64,000 nucleotides of DNA, taken from contig NZ_JAIQLH010000004.1 in NCBI RefSeq assembly GCF_020037025.1, positions 62,001 to 126,000 of the forward strand, read 5' to 3'. Below, piece after piece: positions 43,009 through 51,189 of the stretch. Position 1 is the first letter of the stretch, and each line of letters opens with the position of its first letter. The notes under the pieces are model-generated. The model was not told the origin of the DNA, ran no database searches, and saw nothing but the letters and a program-made list of their open reading frames with translations. The translations under genes were made by a program, and so were the position numbers. Origin of the DNA: Streptomyces huiliensis. GTDB lineage: Bacteria; Actinomycetota; Actinomycetes; Streptomycetales; Streptomycetaceae.

Positions 43009-44526
43009 ATGAGCGAGTCCGAGCGCGAGCGCGCGGCCACGTCGGCGGGGACACCGTCCGAGGCGGCCGGCCCCGGGATCCGGATGGGCACCGCCACCGG
43101 CCGGTTCGTGCTGCTCACGGCCGTCCTCGGGTCCGGCATGGCGATGCTCGACAGCACCGTCGTCAACGTCGCCCTGCCGCACATCGGCGCCGATCTGGGC
43201 GCCGACCTGGCCGTCCTCCAGTGGACGGTGAACGCCTACATGCTCACCCTCGCCGGGCTGATCCTGCTCGGCGGCTCGCTCGGCGACCGGTTCGGGCGGC
43301 GGCGGGTGTTCGTCGTCGGCGTGGTGTGGTTCGCGCTCGCCTCCCTGCTCTGCGGGCTCGCCCCGAACGCCGGCATCCTCATCGCCGCCCGCGCGCTCCA
43401 GGGCGTCGGCGGAGCCCTGCTCACCCCCGGCTCCCTCGCCCTGCTCCAGGCCGTCTTCCGGCCCGACGACCGGGCCGCCGCCGTCGGCGCCTGGTCCGGC
43501 CTGGGCGGGGTGGCCTCCGCGATCGGCCCGTTCGTGGGCGGCTGGCTGGTGGACGGGCCCGGCTGGCGCTGGGTCTTCCTCATCAACCTGCCCGTCGCGG
43601 CCGTCTGCGTCCCGGTGGCCCTGCGGCACGTCCCCGAGACCCGCGACCCCGAGGCCCGCGGCCGCTTCGACGTCACCGGCGCCGCGCTCGGCGCCCTGGC
43701 CCTCGCCCTGGTCACCTACGCCCTGATCGCCGCCCCCGACCGGGGCGTGTCCCCCTGGGTCATCGGCCCGGCCGTCGCCGGCGTGCTGCTCGGCGTCCTC
43801 TTCGTGTACGTCGAGGGGCGCCTCGCCGATCCGATGCTGCCGCCGGGCATCTTCGCGAACCGGACCTTCTCGGCCGTCAACGCGGTCACCGTGTGCGTCT
43901 ACGCGGCGTTCAGCGGCTTCTTCTTCCTCTCCGTGCTCCAGCTCCAGATCGTCGTCGGCTGGTCCGCGCTGGCCGCCGGCACGGCGCTGCTGCCCACCAC
44001 CGTCCTGATGCTGCTGCTCTCCTCCCGCGCGGGCCGCTTCGGGCAGGCCGTCGGCGCCCGGCTGCCGCTCACCGCCGGGCCGCTGCTGTGCGCGGCGGGC
44101 ATGCTGCTGATGACGCGCGCCGGGGCGGGCGCGAGCTACTGGCGGGACGTGCTGCCCGCCCTCGTCGTCCTCGGCCTCGGCATGACCCTCCTCGTCGCCC
44201 CGCTCACCGCCACCGTCCTGGCCTCGGTCGACGTCGGCCGGGCCGGCCTCGCCAGCGGCATCAACAACGCCGCCGCCCGGGCCGCGGGACTGGTCGCGGT
44301 GGCCGCGCTGCCGCTGCTCGCCGGGATGGGGCCCGAGGCGTACCGCGACCCCGGCGCGTTCGGGAGCGCCTTCCGGCGGGCGATGGCCTGGTGCGCGGGG
44401 GCACTGGTGGTGGGGGCGGCCCTGGCGTGGACGACCATTCGGGCGCCCCGGCGCGGGGGGTGCCATCCGGAGTGCGACTACCACTGCGGGGTGAGCGCGC
44501 CACCGCTGGACCCCGGCGAACGCTGA
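43009..44526 (+). CDS. DHA2-family MFS drug exporter (14 helices)
   Basis: 505 residues from ATG 43009; an upstream in-frame start at 42973 would overlap the fba terminator. The 14-helix DHA2 layout is supported by motif D1 MLDSTVVNVALPHIG in the first helix, motif A GGSLGDRFGRRRVFV, and motif C-like GGVASAIGPFVGGWLV in helix 5, diagnostic of proton-driven antiporters. A hydrophilic N-terminus (about 35 residues) and a cysteine-containing tail (GGCHPECDYHCG) are unusual; the Cys/His-rich tail could bind metal. The substrate is unknown. It stands alone between fba and a DUF3151 gene. Confidence 0.88.
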   Translation: MSESERERAATSAGTPSEAAGPGIRMGTATGRFVLLTAVLGSGMAMLDSTVVNVALPHIGADLGADLAVLQWTVNAYMLTLAGLILLGGSLGDRFGRRRVFVVGVVWFALASLLCGLAPNAGILIAARALQGVGGALLTPGSLALLQAVFRPDDRAAAVGAWSGLGGVASAIGPFVGGWLVDGPGWRWVFLINLPVAAVCVPVALRHVPETRDPEARGRFDVTGAALGALALALVTYALIAAPDRGVSPWVIGPAVAGVLLGVLFVYVEGRLADPMLPPGIFANRTFSAVNAVTVCVYAAFSGFFFLSVLQLQIVVGWSALAAGTALLPTTVLMLLLSSRAGRFGQAVGARLPLTAGPLLCAAGMLLMTRAGAGASYWRDVLPALVVLGLGMTLLVAPLTATVLASVDVGRAGLASGINNAAARAAGLVAVAALPLLAGMGPEAYRDPGAFGSAFRRAMAWCAGALVVGAALAWTTIRAPRRGGCHPECDYHCGVSAPPLDPGER

Positions 44527-44597
44527 CCCGGCCGGCCGCCGGTACCCGGGCTGGTCCTCTCCTGGCGCCCGTGCGGCGACAGTGCAGACTGGAGCCC

Positions 44598-45011
44598 ATG
44601 GCCATTCACGAGAACCTGCTCGGGGGACCGCCCCCGACCCACCTGCCCGACGACCCCGAGCCGCGCGAGCTGCTCGCCTCCGGCGCCGCGCCGTCCGAGG
44701 TCGCCGCCAAGTACCCCGCCTCCTCGCTCGCCTGGGCGCAGCTCGCCGACGAGGCGTTCGAGGCCGGGCGCGTCGTCGAGTCGTACGCCTACGCCCGGAC
44801 CGGCTACCACCGCGGCCTCGACGCGCTGCGGCGCAGCGGCTGGAAGGGGCACGGGCCGGTGCCGTTCGAGCACGAGCCGAACCGTGGCTTCCTGCGGGCG
44901 CTGCACGCGCTCGCCCGTGCCGCGCAGGCGATCGGGGAGCAGGAGGAGTACGAGCGGTGCTCGGCGTTCCTGCGGGACAGTTCGCCGACGGCGGCGAGCA
45001 CGCTGGGCTGA
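44598..45011 (+). CDS. DUF3151 family protein
   Basis: 137-residue soluble protein of an actinobacterial family without assigned function. ATG 44598 has GGAG 4-8 bp upstream. It starts IHENLLGGPPPTHLPDD, followed by helical segments (EPRELLASGAAPSEVAAKYP, LAWAQLADEAFEAGRVVESYAYARTGYHRGLDALRRSGW, NRGFLRALHALARAAQAIGEQEEYERC) that resemble tetratricopeptide-like helix pairs. It is all-alpha and probably cytoplasmic. It keeps its place near fba and the kynurenine operon in streptomycetes, as I recall. A repeat palindrome follows at 45054. Confidence 0.82.
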   Translation: MAIHENLLGGPPPTHLPDDPEPRELLASGAAPSEVAAKYPASSLAWAQLADEAFEAGRVVESYAYARTGYHRGLDALRRSGWKGHGPVPFEHEPNRGFLRALHALARAAQAIGEQEEYERCSAFLRDSSPTAASTLG

Positions 45012-45044
45012 CCTCCCAGTCCCGGCAAAACCGCGCTCTGCGGT

Positions 45045-45090
45045 TGTCCTCCAGCGCCGGACGGGCCGAACTGCCCGTCCGGCGCTTGCC
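45045..45090. repeat. Dispersed intergenic palindrome, degenerate copy
   Basis: Arms GCGCCGGACGGG (45054-45065) and complement (45074-45085), preceded by GTCCTCCA. It is a diverged copy of the element at 50110 and 63208 and probably also terminates the DUF3151 transcript. Confidence 0.65.
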
Positions 45091-45203
45091 TCTTGCGGGC
45101 GCGCCCCAAGGGACGCATGATGCGAACAGGGGACCGGGGCTCCACGCGACGGAAAGGGGCGGACCGCTACCCGGAAGCCGCATGCAGTGCCGAGGAGCCC
45201 ACG

Positions 45204-46025
45204 ATGCCGCAGCCGCCCACGCCCCCCACCCTGGAATTCGAGAGCACGACGCCCTACGAGGACTACGTCCGCGCCGAGATCCTCTCCAGCCTCCAGCACC
45301 CGCTCACCGACGACCCCGGAGAGCCCGCGTTCCTCGTCACCACGCAGGTGATGGAGCTCTGGTTCACCCTCCTCGTCCACGAGTGGGAGGCCGCCGCCCG
45401 CGCGCTGCGCCGGGACGACCTGCCGGCGGCCCTGGCCGCGCTCGAACGGTCGGTGCACGAACTGGGGGCGCTCAACGCCTCGTGGGAGCCGGTCGCGCGG
45501 ATGACGCCGGTGCAGTTCAACCGGTTCCGGTCGGCGCTCGGCGAGGCGTCCGGGTTCCAGTCGGCCATGTACCGCCGGGTGGAGTTCCTGCTCGGCGAGA
45601 AGTCGACGTCGCTGCTGGTGCCGTACCGCAACGTGCCGCGCGTCCGCGCCCGGTTGGAGAAGGCGCTACACGAACCGTCCCTGTACGACGAGGCGTTGCG
45701 CTGGCTCGCCCGGCGCGGCCACCCCGTGCCCCGGGCCGTGCTCGCGCGGGACGTGACGGCGCGCTACGAGCCGGACCCGGGCGTGGAGGACGTATGGCAG
45801 CGGATCTACGCCGGTGACCAGGGCAGCGACGAGTGCCGGCTCGGCGAGTGGCTGACCGAGGTCGCCGAGCGGGTGTGGCGCTGGCGCAACGACCATCTGG
45901 TGGCCACCCGGCGGGCGATGGGCGCCAAGCCGGGCAGCGGCGGCTCCTCGGGGGTCGCCTGGCTGGAGAAGCGGGCCGCGAAGACGGTGTTCCCGGAGCT
46001 GTGGACGGCGCGCGGCCGTGTCTGA
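45204..46025 (+). CDS. Tryptophan 2,3-dioxygenase
   Basis: 273 residues of the haem-dependent tryptophan dioxygenase family, which opens the indole ring to give N-formylkynurenine. Recognisable blocks are TPYEDYVRAEILSSLQHP, the substrate pocket EPAFLVTTQVMELWFTLLVHEW (with the conserved His for tryptophan NH contact), MTPVQFNRFRSALGEASGFQS and the haem-side RWRNDHLVATRRAMGAKPGSGGS. ATG 45204 has GAGGAG 7 bp upstream. The kynureninase gene begins inside its last codons (8-bp overlap), and a formamidase gene follows, making a complete tryptophan-to-anthranilate operon. Confidence 0.95.
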   Translation: MPQPPTPPTLEFESTTPYEDYVRAEILSSLQHPLTDDPGEPAFLVTTQVMELWFTLLVHEWEAAARALRRDDLPAALAALERSVHELGALNASWEPVARMTPVQFNRFRSALGEASGFQSAMYRRVEFLLGEKSTSLLVPYRNVPRVRARLEKALHEPSLYDEALRWLARRGHPVPRAVLARDVTARYEPDPGVEDVWQRIYAGDQGSDECRLGEWLTEVAERVWRWRNDHLVATRRAMGAKPGSGGSSGVAWLEKRAAKTVFPELWTARGRV

Positions 46026-47217
46026 CACCTCCGCCGGCCTCGCCGCCGAAGCCGCCCGCCTGGACGCCGCCGACGAACTGCGCGGCAAACGCGACGCTTT
46101 CGACCTCGACGACGGTGTCGCCTACCTCGACGGCAACTCCCTCGGCGCCCTGCCGCGCGCCGTCGCCCCCCGCCTCGCCGACGTCGTCGGCCGCGAGTGG
46201 GGGCGGCTGCGGATCCGCTCCTGGGACGAGTCCGGCTGGTGGTCCGCGCCCGAGCGGGTCGGCGACCGGGTCGGGCGGCTGGTCGGGGCCGCGCCCGGGC
46301 AGGTGGTGGTGGGCGACTCGACCAGCGTCAACGTGTTCAAGGCCGTGGTCGGGGCCGTCCGCCTGGCGGGGGAGGGCCGGGACGAGATCCTGGTCGACGC
46401 CGCGACGTTCCCGACGGACGGCTACATCGCCGAGTCCGCCGCCCGGCTGACGGGCTGCCGGATCCGCGCCGTCCCGGCCGCCGAACTCGGCGCCGCGGCG
46501 GGCCCGCGGACCGCCGCCGCCCTGGTCAACCACGTCGACTACCGCACCGGCAGGCTCCACGACCTGCCCGGCACCACCGCCGCCCTGCACGCCGCCGGCG
46601 CGCTCGCCGTCTGGGACGTGTGCCACAGCGCGGGCGCGCTGCCCGTCGGGCTGGACGCGCACGGCGTGGACCTCGCGGTCGGCTGCACGTACAAGTACCT
46701 GAACGGCGGCCCCGGTTCGCCCGCGTTCCTCTACGCCCGCCGCGACCACCAGGACCGCTTCGACTCCCCGCTGCCGGGCTGGAACTCGCACGCCGACCCC
46801 TTCGCCCTGGAGCCCGCCTACACCCCCGCCGACGGCGCGGCCCGCGGCCGGACCGGGACGCCCGAGATCCTCTCCCTGCTGGCCCTGGACGCCGCGCTGG
46901 ACGTCTGGGACGGCGTCGACCTCGCCGCCGTCCGGGCCAAGAGCCTCGCCCTCACCGACTTCTTCCTCCGCTGCGTGGCCGCGCTGGTCCCGCCCGGCCG
47001 GGTGGAGCCGGTCACCCCCGCCGCCCACGCCGAGCGCGGCAGCCAGGTGTCGCTGCGCTGCCCGTCGGGCGCGGACGCCGCCATGGCCGCGCTGGTGGAG
47101 CGCGGCGTGGTGGGCGACTACCGCAGGCCGGACGTGCTCCGGTTCGGCTTCGCGCCGCTCTACACGGGCTTCGCGGACGCCGAGCGGGCGGCGCGGACGC
47201 TGGCGGAAGTGCTGTGA
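46018..47217 (+). CDS. kynU: Kynureninase
   Basis: 399-residue PLP enzyme that cleaves kynurenine to anthranilate and alanine. YLDGNSLGALP opens the protein, HVDYRTG (172-178) and the cofactor aspartate in AVWDVCHSAGA (about Asp200) hold PLP, and Lys226 in VGCTYKYLNGGPGSP forms the Schiff base. GTG 46018 lies 8 bp inside the dioxygenase gene. Its stop overlaps the hydrolase start as GTGA. The three genes are therefore tightly coupled, and no kynurenine monooxygenase is present, so the end product is anthranilate rather than 3-hydroxyanthranilate. Confidence 0.95.
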   Translation: MSDTSAGLAAEAARLDAADELRGKRDAFDLDDGVAYLDGNSLGALPRAVAPRLADVVGREWGRLRIRSWDESGWWSAPERVGDRVGRLVGAAPGQVVVGDSTSVNVFKAVVGAVRLAGEGRDEILVDAATFPTDGYIAESAARLTGCRIRAVPAAELGAAAGPRTAAALVNHVDYRTGRLHDLPGTTAALHAAGALAVWDVCHSAGALPVGLDAHGVDLAVGCTYKYLNGGPGSPAFLYARRDHQDRFDSPLPGWNSHADPFALEPAYTPADGAARGRTGTPEILSLLALDAALDVWDGVDLAAVRAKSLALTDFFLRCVAALVPPGRVEPVTPAAHAERGSQVSLRCPSGADAAMAALVERGVVGDYRRPDVLRFGFAPLYTGFADAERAARTLAEVL

Positions 47218-48014
47218 GCGGCGTGGTCGACGAAGAGGCGGAGCTGTTCGGGCTCCCGTACGTGCCGCCGGACGCGACGACCGCCTACGGGCCGCACCCC
47301 GACCAGGTCGTCGACCACTACCTGCCCCCCGGCATGCCCAACGGCGTCCGCGTCACCCTGCTGCACGGCGGCTTCTGGCGCGCCGCGTACGACCGGCGGC
47401 ACCTCGCTCCGCTGGCGGCCGCGCTGGCCGCGCACGGCTTCGACACCGCCCTCGCGGAGTACCGGCGGGTCGGCGCCGGGGGCGGCTGGCCCGCCACCTT
47501 CGCGGACGTGCGGTCCGCCCTCGCCGTCGGGCCGCCGAGCACCCGGCCGCACGTCCTCGTCGGGCACTCGGCCGGCGGCCACCTCGCGCTGTGCGCCGCC
47601 GCGCGGGAGGACGCGGGGGTGGACGCGGTCGTGGCCGTCGCCGCCGTCGCCGACCTGGCCCGGGCCCGGGAGCTGGGCACCGGCGGCGGCGCCGTCGACG
47701 CCCTGCTCGGCGACCGGCCGGCGGCGGAGGCCGACCCGGCGCTGCTGCGGCCCCGCGTCCCCGTCACGCTGCTGCACGGCTCGGCCGACCCCGAGGTGCC
47801 GGTCGAGCTGTCCCACCGGTACGCCGTCGCCGCCCGGCTGCTGGGCGCGGCCGAGCTGCGCGTCCTGCCCGGGGTCGGGCACTACGCGCCCGTCACCCCC
47901 GGCACCCCCGCCTGCGACGTGCTGCTGGCGCTCGTCGCGTCGAGCACCAAGCCGGATCCGTGGCCGGGAGCGGGCCGCGTAGTACTTGAGACGGATGCCG
48001 ACGGATCCCCATGA
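47214..48014 (+). CDS. Alpha/beta hydrolase, likely kynurenine formamidase
   Basis: 266 residues with the fold and motifs of the HGGxW formamidase/carboxylesterase group: oxyanion motif HGGFW (51-55), nucleophile Ser119 in GHSAGG, Asp193 in GSADPEVP and His223 in GVGHYAP. Its GTG overlaps the kynureninase stop (GTGA). Hydrolysis of N-formylkynurenine to kynurenine is the missing step between its two operon partners, so the assignment rests on fold plus position. The bacterial metal-dependent KynB is unrelated; this is the eukaryote-type hydrolase solution. Confidence 0.85.
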   Translation: MSGVVDEEAELFGLPYVPPDATTAYGPHPDQVVDHYLPPGMPNGVRVTLLHGGFWRAAYDRRHLAPLAAALAAHGFDTALAEYRRVGAGGGWPATFADVRSALAVGPPSTRPHVLVGHSAGGHLALCAAAREDAGVDAVVAVAAVADLARARELGTGGGAVDALLGDRPAAEADPALLRPRVPVTLLHGSADPEVPVELSHRYAVAARLLGAAELRVLPGVGHYAPVTPGTPACDVLLALVASSTKPDPWPGAGRVVLETDADGSP

Positions 48015-48056
48015 ACGGGGACGACGTACGCCGTCCGGGTGCTTACGGTGGAACGC

Positions 48057-49352
48057 GTGAACCATTCCCCCGGGACGACCCTCCGCAGTGAGCTGCTCAT
48101 GCTGAAGAGCGCCCTCGACGGCATCCACCGCGACCTCTTCACCGACGCCTTCGCCTTCCGGCCGCTGGCGCCGCTCGCGGACGGCAGCCGGCTCCTCGCC
48201 GTGGTGCCGCGCGCGACCCGCCGGTACGTCCGGTGGCTGCCGCACACCGCGCTGGTGACGTTCACCCTGTTCCTGATGTTCCAGGCGCTGATCCAGGGCG
48301 GGACGCCGGTGACCTCGCTGCTCGTCGGCGTGCCCGTGCTCCTGACCCTCGTCCGGCCCATCGGCGCCTGGTGGTGCTCGGTCGCCGCGATCTTCCTGTC
48401 GAGCGTCACGGCCGCGGGGTCCGGCCTGTCGATGTCGATACCGTTCGCCGTCCACGCCCTGGTCATGCTGCTCGTCGCGATGCGCAGCCGGCCGCGGGTG
48501 GCCGGCGAGATGTGGCTCCTGACGGCGGGCATCGGGGTCTTCCTGACCGTGATCCATCCGGTGCTCGCCGGCCCCTCGCTCTTCGAGTACCTCGTCGCCT
48601 CCGGCGTCCTGCTGTTCGCCGTCCTCGCGCTGCGCGTGCTGCGCGACTCCCGCCGGCAGGTGGCCGCCCAGGCGGCCGTCACCGAGGTCGAGCGGTCCCG
48701 GCGGACCGTCCTGGAGGAGCGCACGACCATCGCCCGCGAGCTGCACGACGTCGTCGCGCACCACATGTCCGTCGTCGCCATCCAGGCCGAGGCGGCCCCC
48801 TACCGGGTCCAGGACACCCCGCCCGAGCTCGCCGCCGCCTTCGCGACGATCCGGGAGAACGCCGTCGCCGCCCTCACCGAGCTGCGCCGCGTCCTCGGCG
48901 TCATCCGCTCCGACAGCTCCGACGTCCTCGACGGGCCGGAGGCCCCGCAGCCCACCCTGGACGCGCTGGACGTGCTCCTGGCCAACGTCCGGCAGGCCGG
49001 CCTCACCGTCGAGCACGTCGTCACGGGCGCCGTCCGGCCGCTGCCGCAGGGCGTGGAGCTCTCCGCCTACCGGATCGTCCAGGAGGCCCTCAGCAACGTC
49101 CTGCGGCACGCACCGGGCGCCGAGGCGCGTGTCGAGGTCTCGTACGTCCTCGGCGGGCTCGGCCTGCGTGTCGTCAACGGGCCGCCCGACCGGCTGGCCA
49201 AGCCGTCGCCCGGCGCGGGCCACGGCGTCCTCGGCATGCGGGAGCGCGTCGGGATGCTCGGCGGCGAGATGACGGCCGAGCCCACCGCGGACGGTGGTTA
49301 CGAGGTCAGCGCCTTCCTGCCCGTCGACGTCCGGGCGGAGGCGGCCGCGTGA
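48057..49352 (+). CDS. Sensor histidine kinase (HisKA_3, DesK/LiaS-like)
   Basis: 431 residues from GTG 48057 (GGTGGA close upstream; GTG 48039 and ATG 48099 are alternatives). About six membrane helices (about 60-205) resemble the DUF-type sensor of many streptomycete kinases, followed by a short coiled coil. The H-box ELHDVVAHHMSVVAIQAEA is at about 227-245, the N-box EALSNVLRHAPG at about 338 and GHGVLGMRERVGMLGG at about 386-401. The expected DxGxG motif is weak here (VVNGPPDRL), so ATP binding may be altered. It overlaps its regulator by 4 bp. Confidence 0.88.
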   Translation: MNHSPGTTLRSELLMLKSALDGIHRDLFTDAFAFRPLAPLADGSRLLAVVPRATRRYVRWLPHTALVTFTLFLMFQALIQGGTPVTSLLVGVPVLLTLVRPIGAWWCSVAAIFLSSVTAAGSGLSMSIPFAVHALVMLLVAMRSRPRVAGEMWLLTAGIGVFLTVIHPVLAGPSLFEYLVASGVLLFAVLALRVLRDSRRQVAAQAAVTEVERSRRTVLEERTTIARELHDVVAHHMSVVAIQAEAAPYRVQDTPPELAAAFATIRENAVAALTELRRVLGVIRSDSSDVLDGPEAPQPTLDALDVLLANVRQAGLTVEHVVTGAVRPLPQGVELSAYRIVQEALSNVLRHAPGAEARVEVSYVLGGLGLRVVNGPPDRLAKPSPGAGHGVLGMRERVGMLGGEMTAEPTADGGYEVSAFLPVDVRAEAAA

Positions 49353-50008
49353 GCATCCGGGTGCTGATCGTCGACGATCAGATGATGGTGCGCGAGGGCT
49401 TCTCCGTGCTGCTCAACGCCATGCCCGACATCGAGGTCGTCGGCGAGGCGGTGGACGGGCACCAGGCGCTGGAGAAGGTCGCGGAGCTGCGTCCCGACGT
49501 CGTCCTCATGGACATCCGGATGCCCGGCCTCAACGGGCTGGACGCCACCCGGGAGATCGTCGCGGCGGACGCGGACGCGAAGGTGCTCGTCCTCACCACC
49601 TTCGACCTGGACGAGTACGTCTACCAGGCGCTGCGGGCCGGGGCGAGCGGCTTCCTCCTCAAGGACGCGTCCGCCCGGCAGCTCGCCGACGGCGTCCGGG
49701 TCGTCGCCGCCGGCGAGGCGCTGCTCGCGCCCACCGTGACCAAGCGGCTCATCCACGAGTTCTCGCGGCTCGGCACGCCGCGGCAGCCCACGCAGGAGCG
49801 GATCGGGGAGCTCACGGAGCGGGAGACGGAGGTGCTGGTGCTGGTCGCCCAGGGGCGGTCGAACGCGGAGATCGCTTCTTATCTGGTGGTGGCGGAGTCG
49901 ACGGTGAAGACGCATGTGAGCCGGATTCTGGTGAAGCTGGGGTTGCGGGATCGGACGCAGGCCGCGGTCTTCGCCTACGAGGCGGGGTTGATCACGCCGG
50001 GTGGGTAG
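49349..50008 (+). CDS. NarL-family response regulator
   Basis: 219 residues. The receiver has Asp8/Asp9 in LIVDDQMMVREG, the phospho-acceptor in VVLMDIRMPGLNG (about Asp53), LTTFD and FLLKDA. The LuxR helix-turn-helix is at about 155-200 (LTERETEVLVLVAQGRSNAE, STVKTHVSRILVKLGL). GTG 49349 overlaps the kinase stop as GTGA. The last 130 bases of the gene use less G/C-biased third positions than the start, for example the run coding for SYLVVAESTVKTHVS. The target genes are not evident from context. Confidence 0.92.
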   Translation: MSIRVLIVDDQMMVREGFSVLLNAMPDIEVVGEAVDGHQALEKVAELRPDVVLMDIRMPGLNGLDATREIVAADADAKVLVLTTFDLDEYVYQALRAGASGFLLKDASARQLADGVRVVAAGEALLAPTVTKRLIHEFSRLGTPRQPTQERIGELTERETEVLVLVAQGRSNAEIASYLVVAESTVKTHVSRILVKLGLRDRTQAAVFAYEAGLITPGG

Positions 50009-50025
50009 CGGGAGCGGGGCGCCTG

Positions 50026-50165
50026 CGGCGGGCTGGTGCCCCAGACCCGCCCCTTCGCCGATTCCTGGGGGCGAAGCCCCCAGACCCCCGAAGCGCGCTG
50101 CGCGCGCTGTCCTCAAACGCCGGACGGGCTGATTTCAGCGAAACGGTGAAAGGGCGGGACCGGGG
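50026..50165. repeat. Dispersed Streptomyces-type intergenic repeat
   Basis: Modular block: a CTGGGGGC...GCCCCCAG hairpin, GCGCGCTGCGCGCGC, then TCCTCAAACGCCGGACGGG (50110-50128) and AAAGGGCGGGACCGGGGC. The same modules in the same order recur at 63133-63340. No coding signal. It lies between convergent genes and may terminate both. Confidence 0.75.
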
Positions 50166-50171
50166 CTCCCC

Positions 50172-51014
50172 CTACCCCGGCAACACCAACCGCCACGCCT
50201 CCCCCAACGCCGTCCACGTCCGCTCCCCCACCGGCCCCCGAAGCCGCTCATCCGCCCGGTAGCGGAAATCCGGACCCGACAGGGTCACGGACCGGGCGCG
50301 GCAGCGCAGAGGCGCACCGTCGCCCTGCGGATGGACGGAGACCTCCGCCAAGCCGCCCGCCGCCGTGACGGCGACCCGCTCCAGCGGATGGTCCTCGTCG
50401 GCGAGGAGGACGCCGTCGGCCTCGACGCGCAGCCGAGGGCCGACCCCGGGCCGCCCCGCCGGCCGCGAGAGCAGGGCCAGCGCCGTCCGGGCCGTCCGCG
50501 CGGCGGGGGACCACCACGGGCGGTACGCCGGCCGGGCCGCCGCCGGATGGCCGGCGCGTTCGCGCGGCAGGGCGGCGGGCGCCCAGAGCCCGCCGAGCAC
50601 CACGCCCTCGTCCTCGTCGGCGAGCAGGCCCAGCCGCCGCTCGACGCCGTCCAGGACGGCTCTGGCGGCCGCCACGGCCCCCAGGGGTACGCCCAGCGCG
50701 CGGGCGACCGAGAGGGCGGGCAGCGGGCCGACCGGGACCCAGGCGAGGGGCGTCTCGGCCAGCTCCCGCTGCCGGTGCAGTTGGCCGACCACTCGGAGTA
50801 ACGCGCGGTCGTCCCCGACCACGACCGTCCGCCGCCGGCCGCGCCGGGCGACCGCCCGCGCGACCTCGCCGGGGCCGTCCGGGAGACAGATTCTGGCCAT
50901 CGACCCGGCCGTCAGCACGTCCTTGGCGATCCGCACGGATTCACCGTCCACGCGCCGCGCGACCGGGTCGACGACGATCAGCAGCTGCTGTCCAGTCGGG
51001 TCTGCAGCCGACAC
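50172..51014 (-). CDS. Diacylglycerol-kinase-like (DAGK catalytic domain) protein
   Basis: 280 residues from GTG 51014. The catalytic-domain signature is partly kept: a start [45 protein letters not shown] where the family has the G-GDGT nucleotide loop (here VVGDDRA, lacking the second glycine), [23 protein letters not shown], and the C-terminal beta-sandwich strands. The altered GGDGT loop suggests reduced or lost kinase activity. It is divergent from purA with a 175-bp gap holding a hairpin. Lipid or sphingoid phosphorylation is the family role. Confidence 0.75.
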   Translation of the reverse strand: MSAADPTGQQLLIVVDPVARRVDGESVRIAKDVLTAGSMARICLPDGPGEVARAVARRGRRRTVVVGDDRALLRVVGQLHRQRELAETPLAWVPVGPLPALSVARALGVPLGAVAAARAVLDGVERRLGLLADEDEGVVLGGLWAPAALPRERAGHPAAARPAYRPWWSPAARTARTALALLSRPAGRPGVGPRLRVEADGVLLADEDHPLERVAVTAAGGLAEVSVHPQGDGAPLRCRARSVTLSGPDFRYRADERLRGPVGERTWTALGEAWRLVLPG

Positions 51015-51048
51015 GTTCGTCCTTCCTCAGGTAACCTCTCGGTGCAAG

Positions 51049-51076
51049 AGCCCCTGTCGCTGTTGCGCCAGGGGCT
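51049..51076. promoter_or_regulatory. Hairpin in the DAGK-purA divergent region
   Basis: AGCCCCTG (51049-51056) and complement (51069-51076) around a 12-base loop. It lies 114 bp before purA, where it could act as a leader attenuator, or in the promoter region of the divergent gene. No known riboswitch fold was recognised. Confidence 0.4.
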
Positions 51077-51189
51077 TCGTCTATCCGGGGCACCGGTTCG
51101 ACGGCTCTAGCGGTGGTGGACGCCCTGAAACATGGGCTCACGCCACCCGCGCACGTTGGACATGCCCCGCCCGGAAGGGGTGTACGCCT

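Noticed and set aside
41659-45183. 1174-codon open frame on the minus strand across fba, the DHA2 exporter and DUF3151
   Set aside because: It is the antisense shadow of three well-supported plus-strand genes. Its composition (Arg/Ala/Pro/Gly-rich, no domain) is what GC-biased third positions produce on the other strand.
51015-51189. tRNA-like or riboswitch fold upstream of purA
   Set aside because: A single 8-bp hairpin and a GGTTCGA string were seen, but no cloverleaf or purine-riboswitch core could be built.
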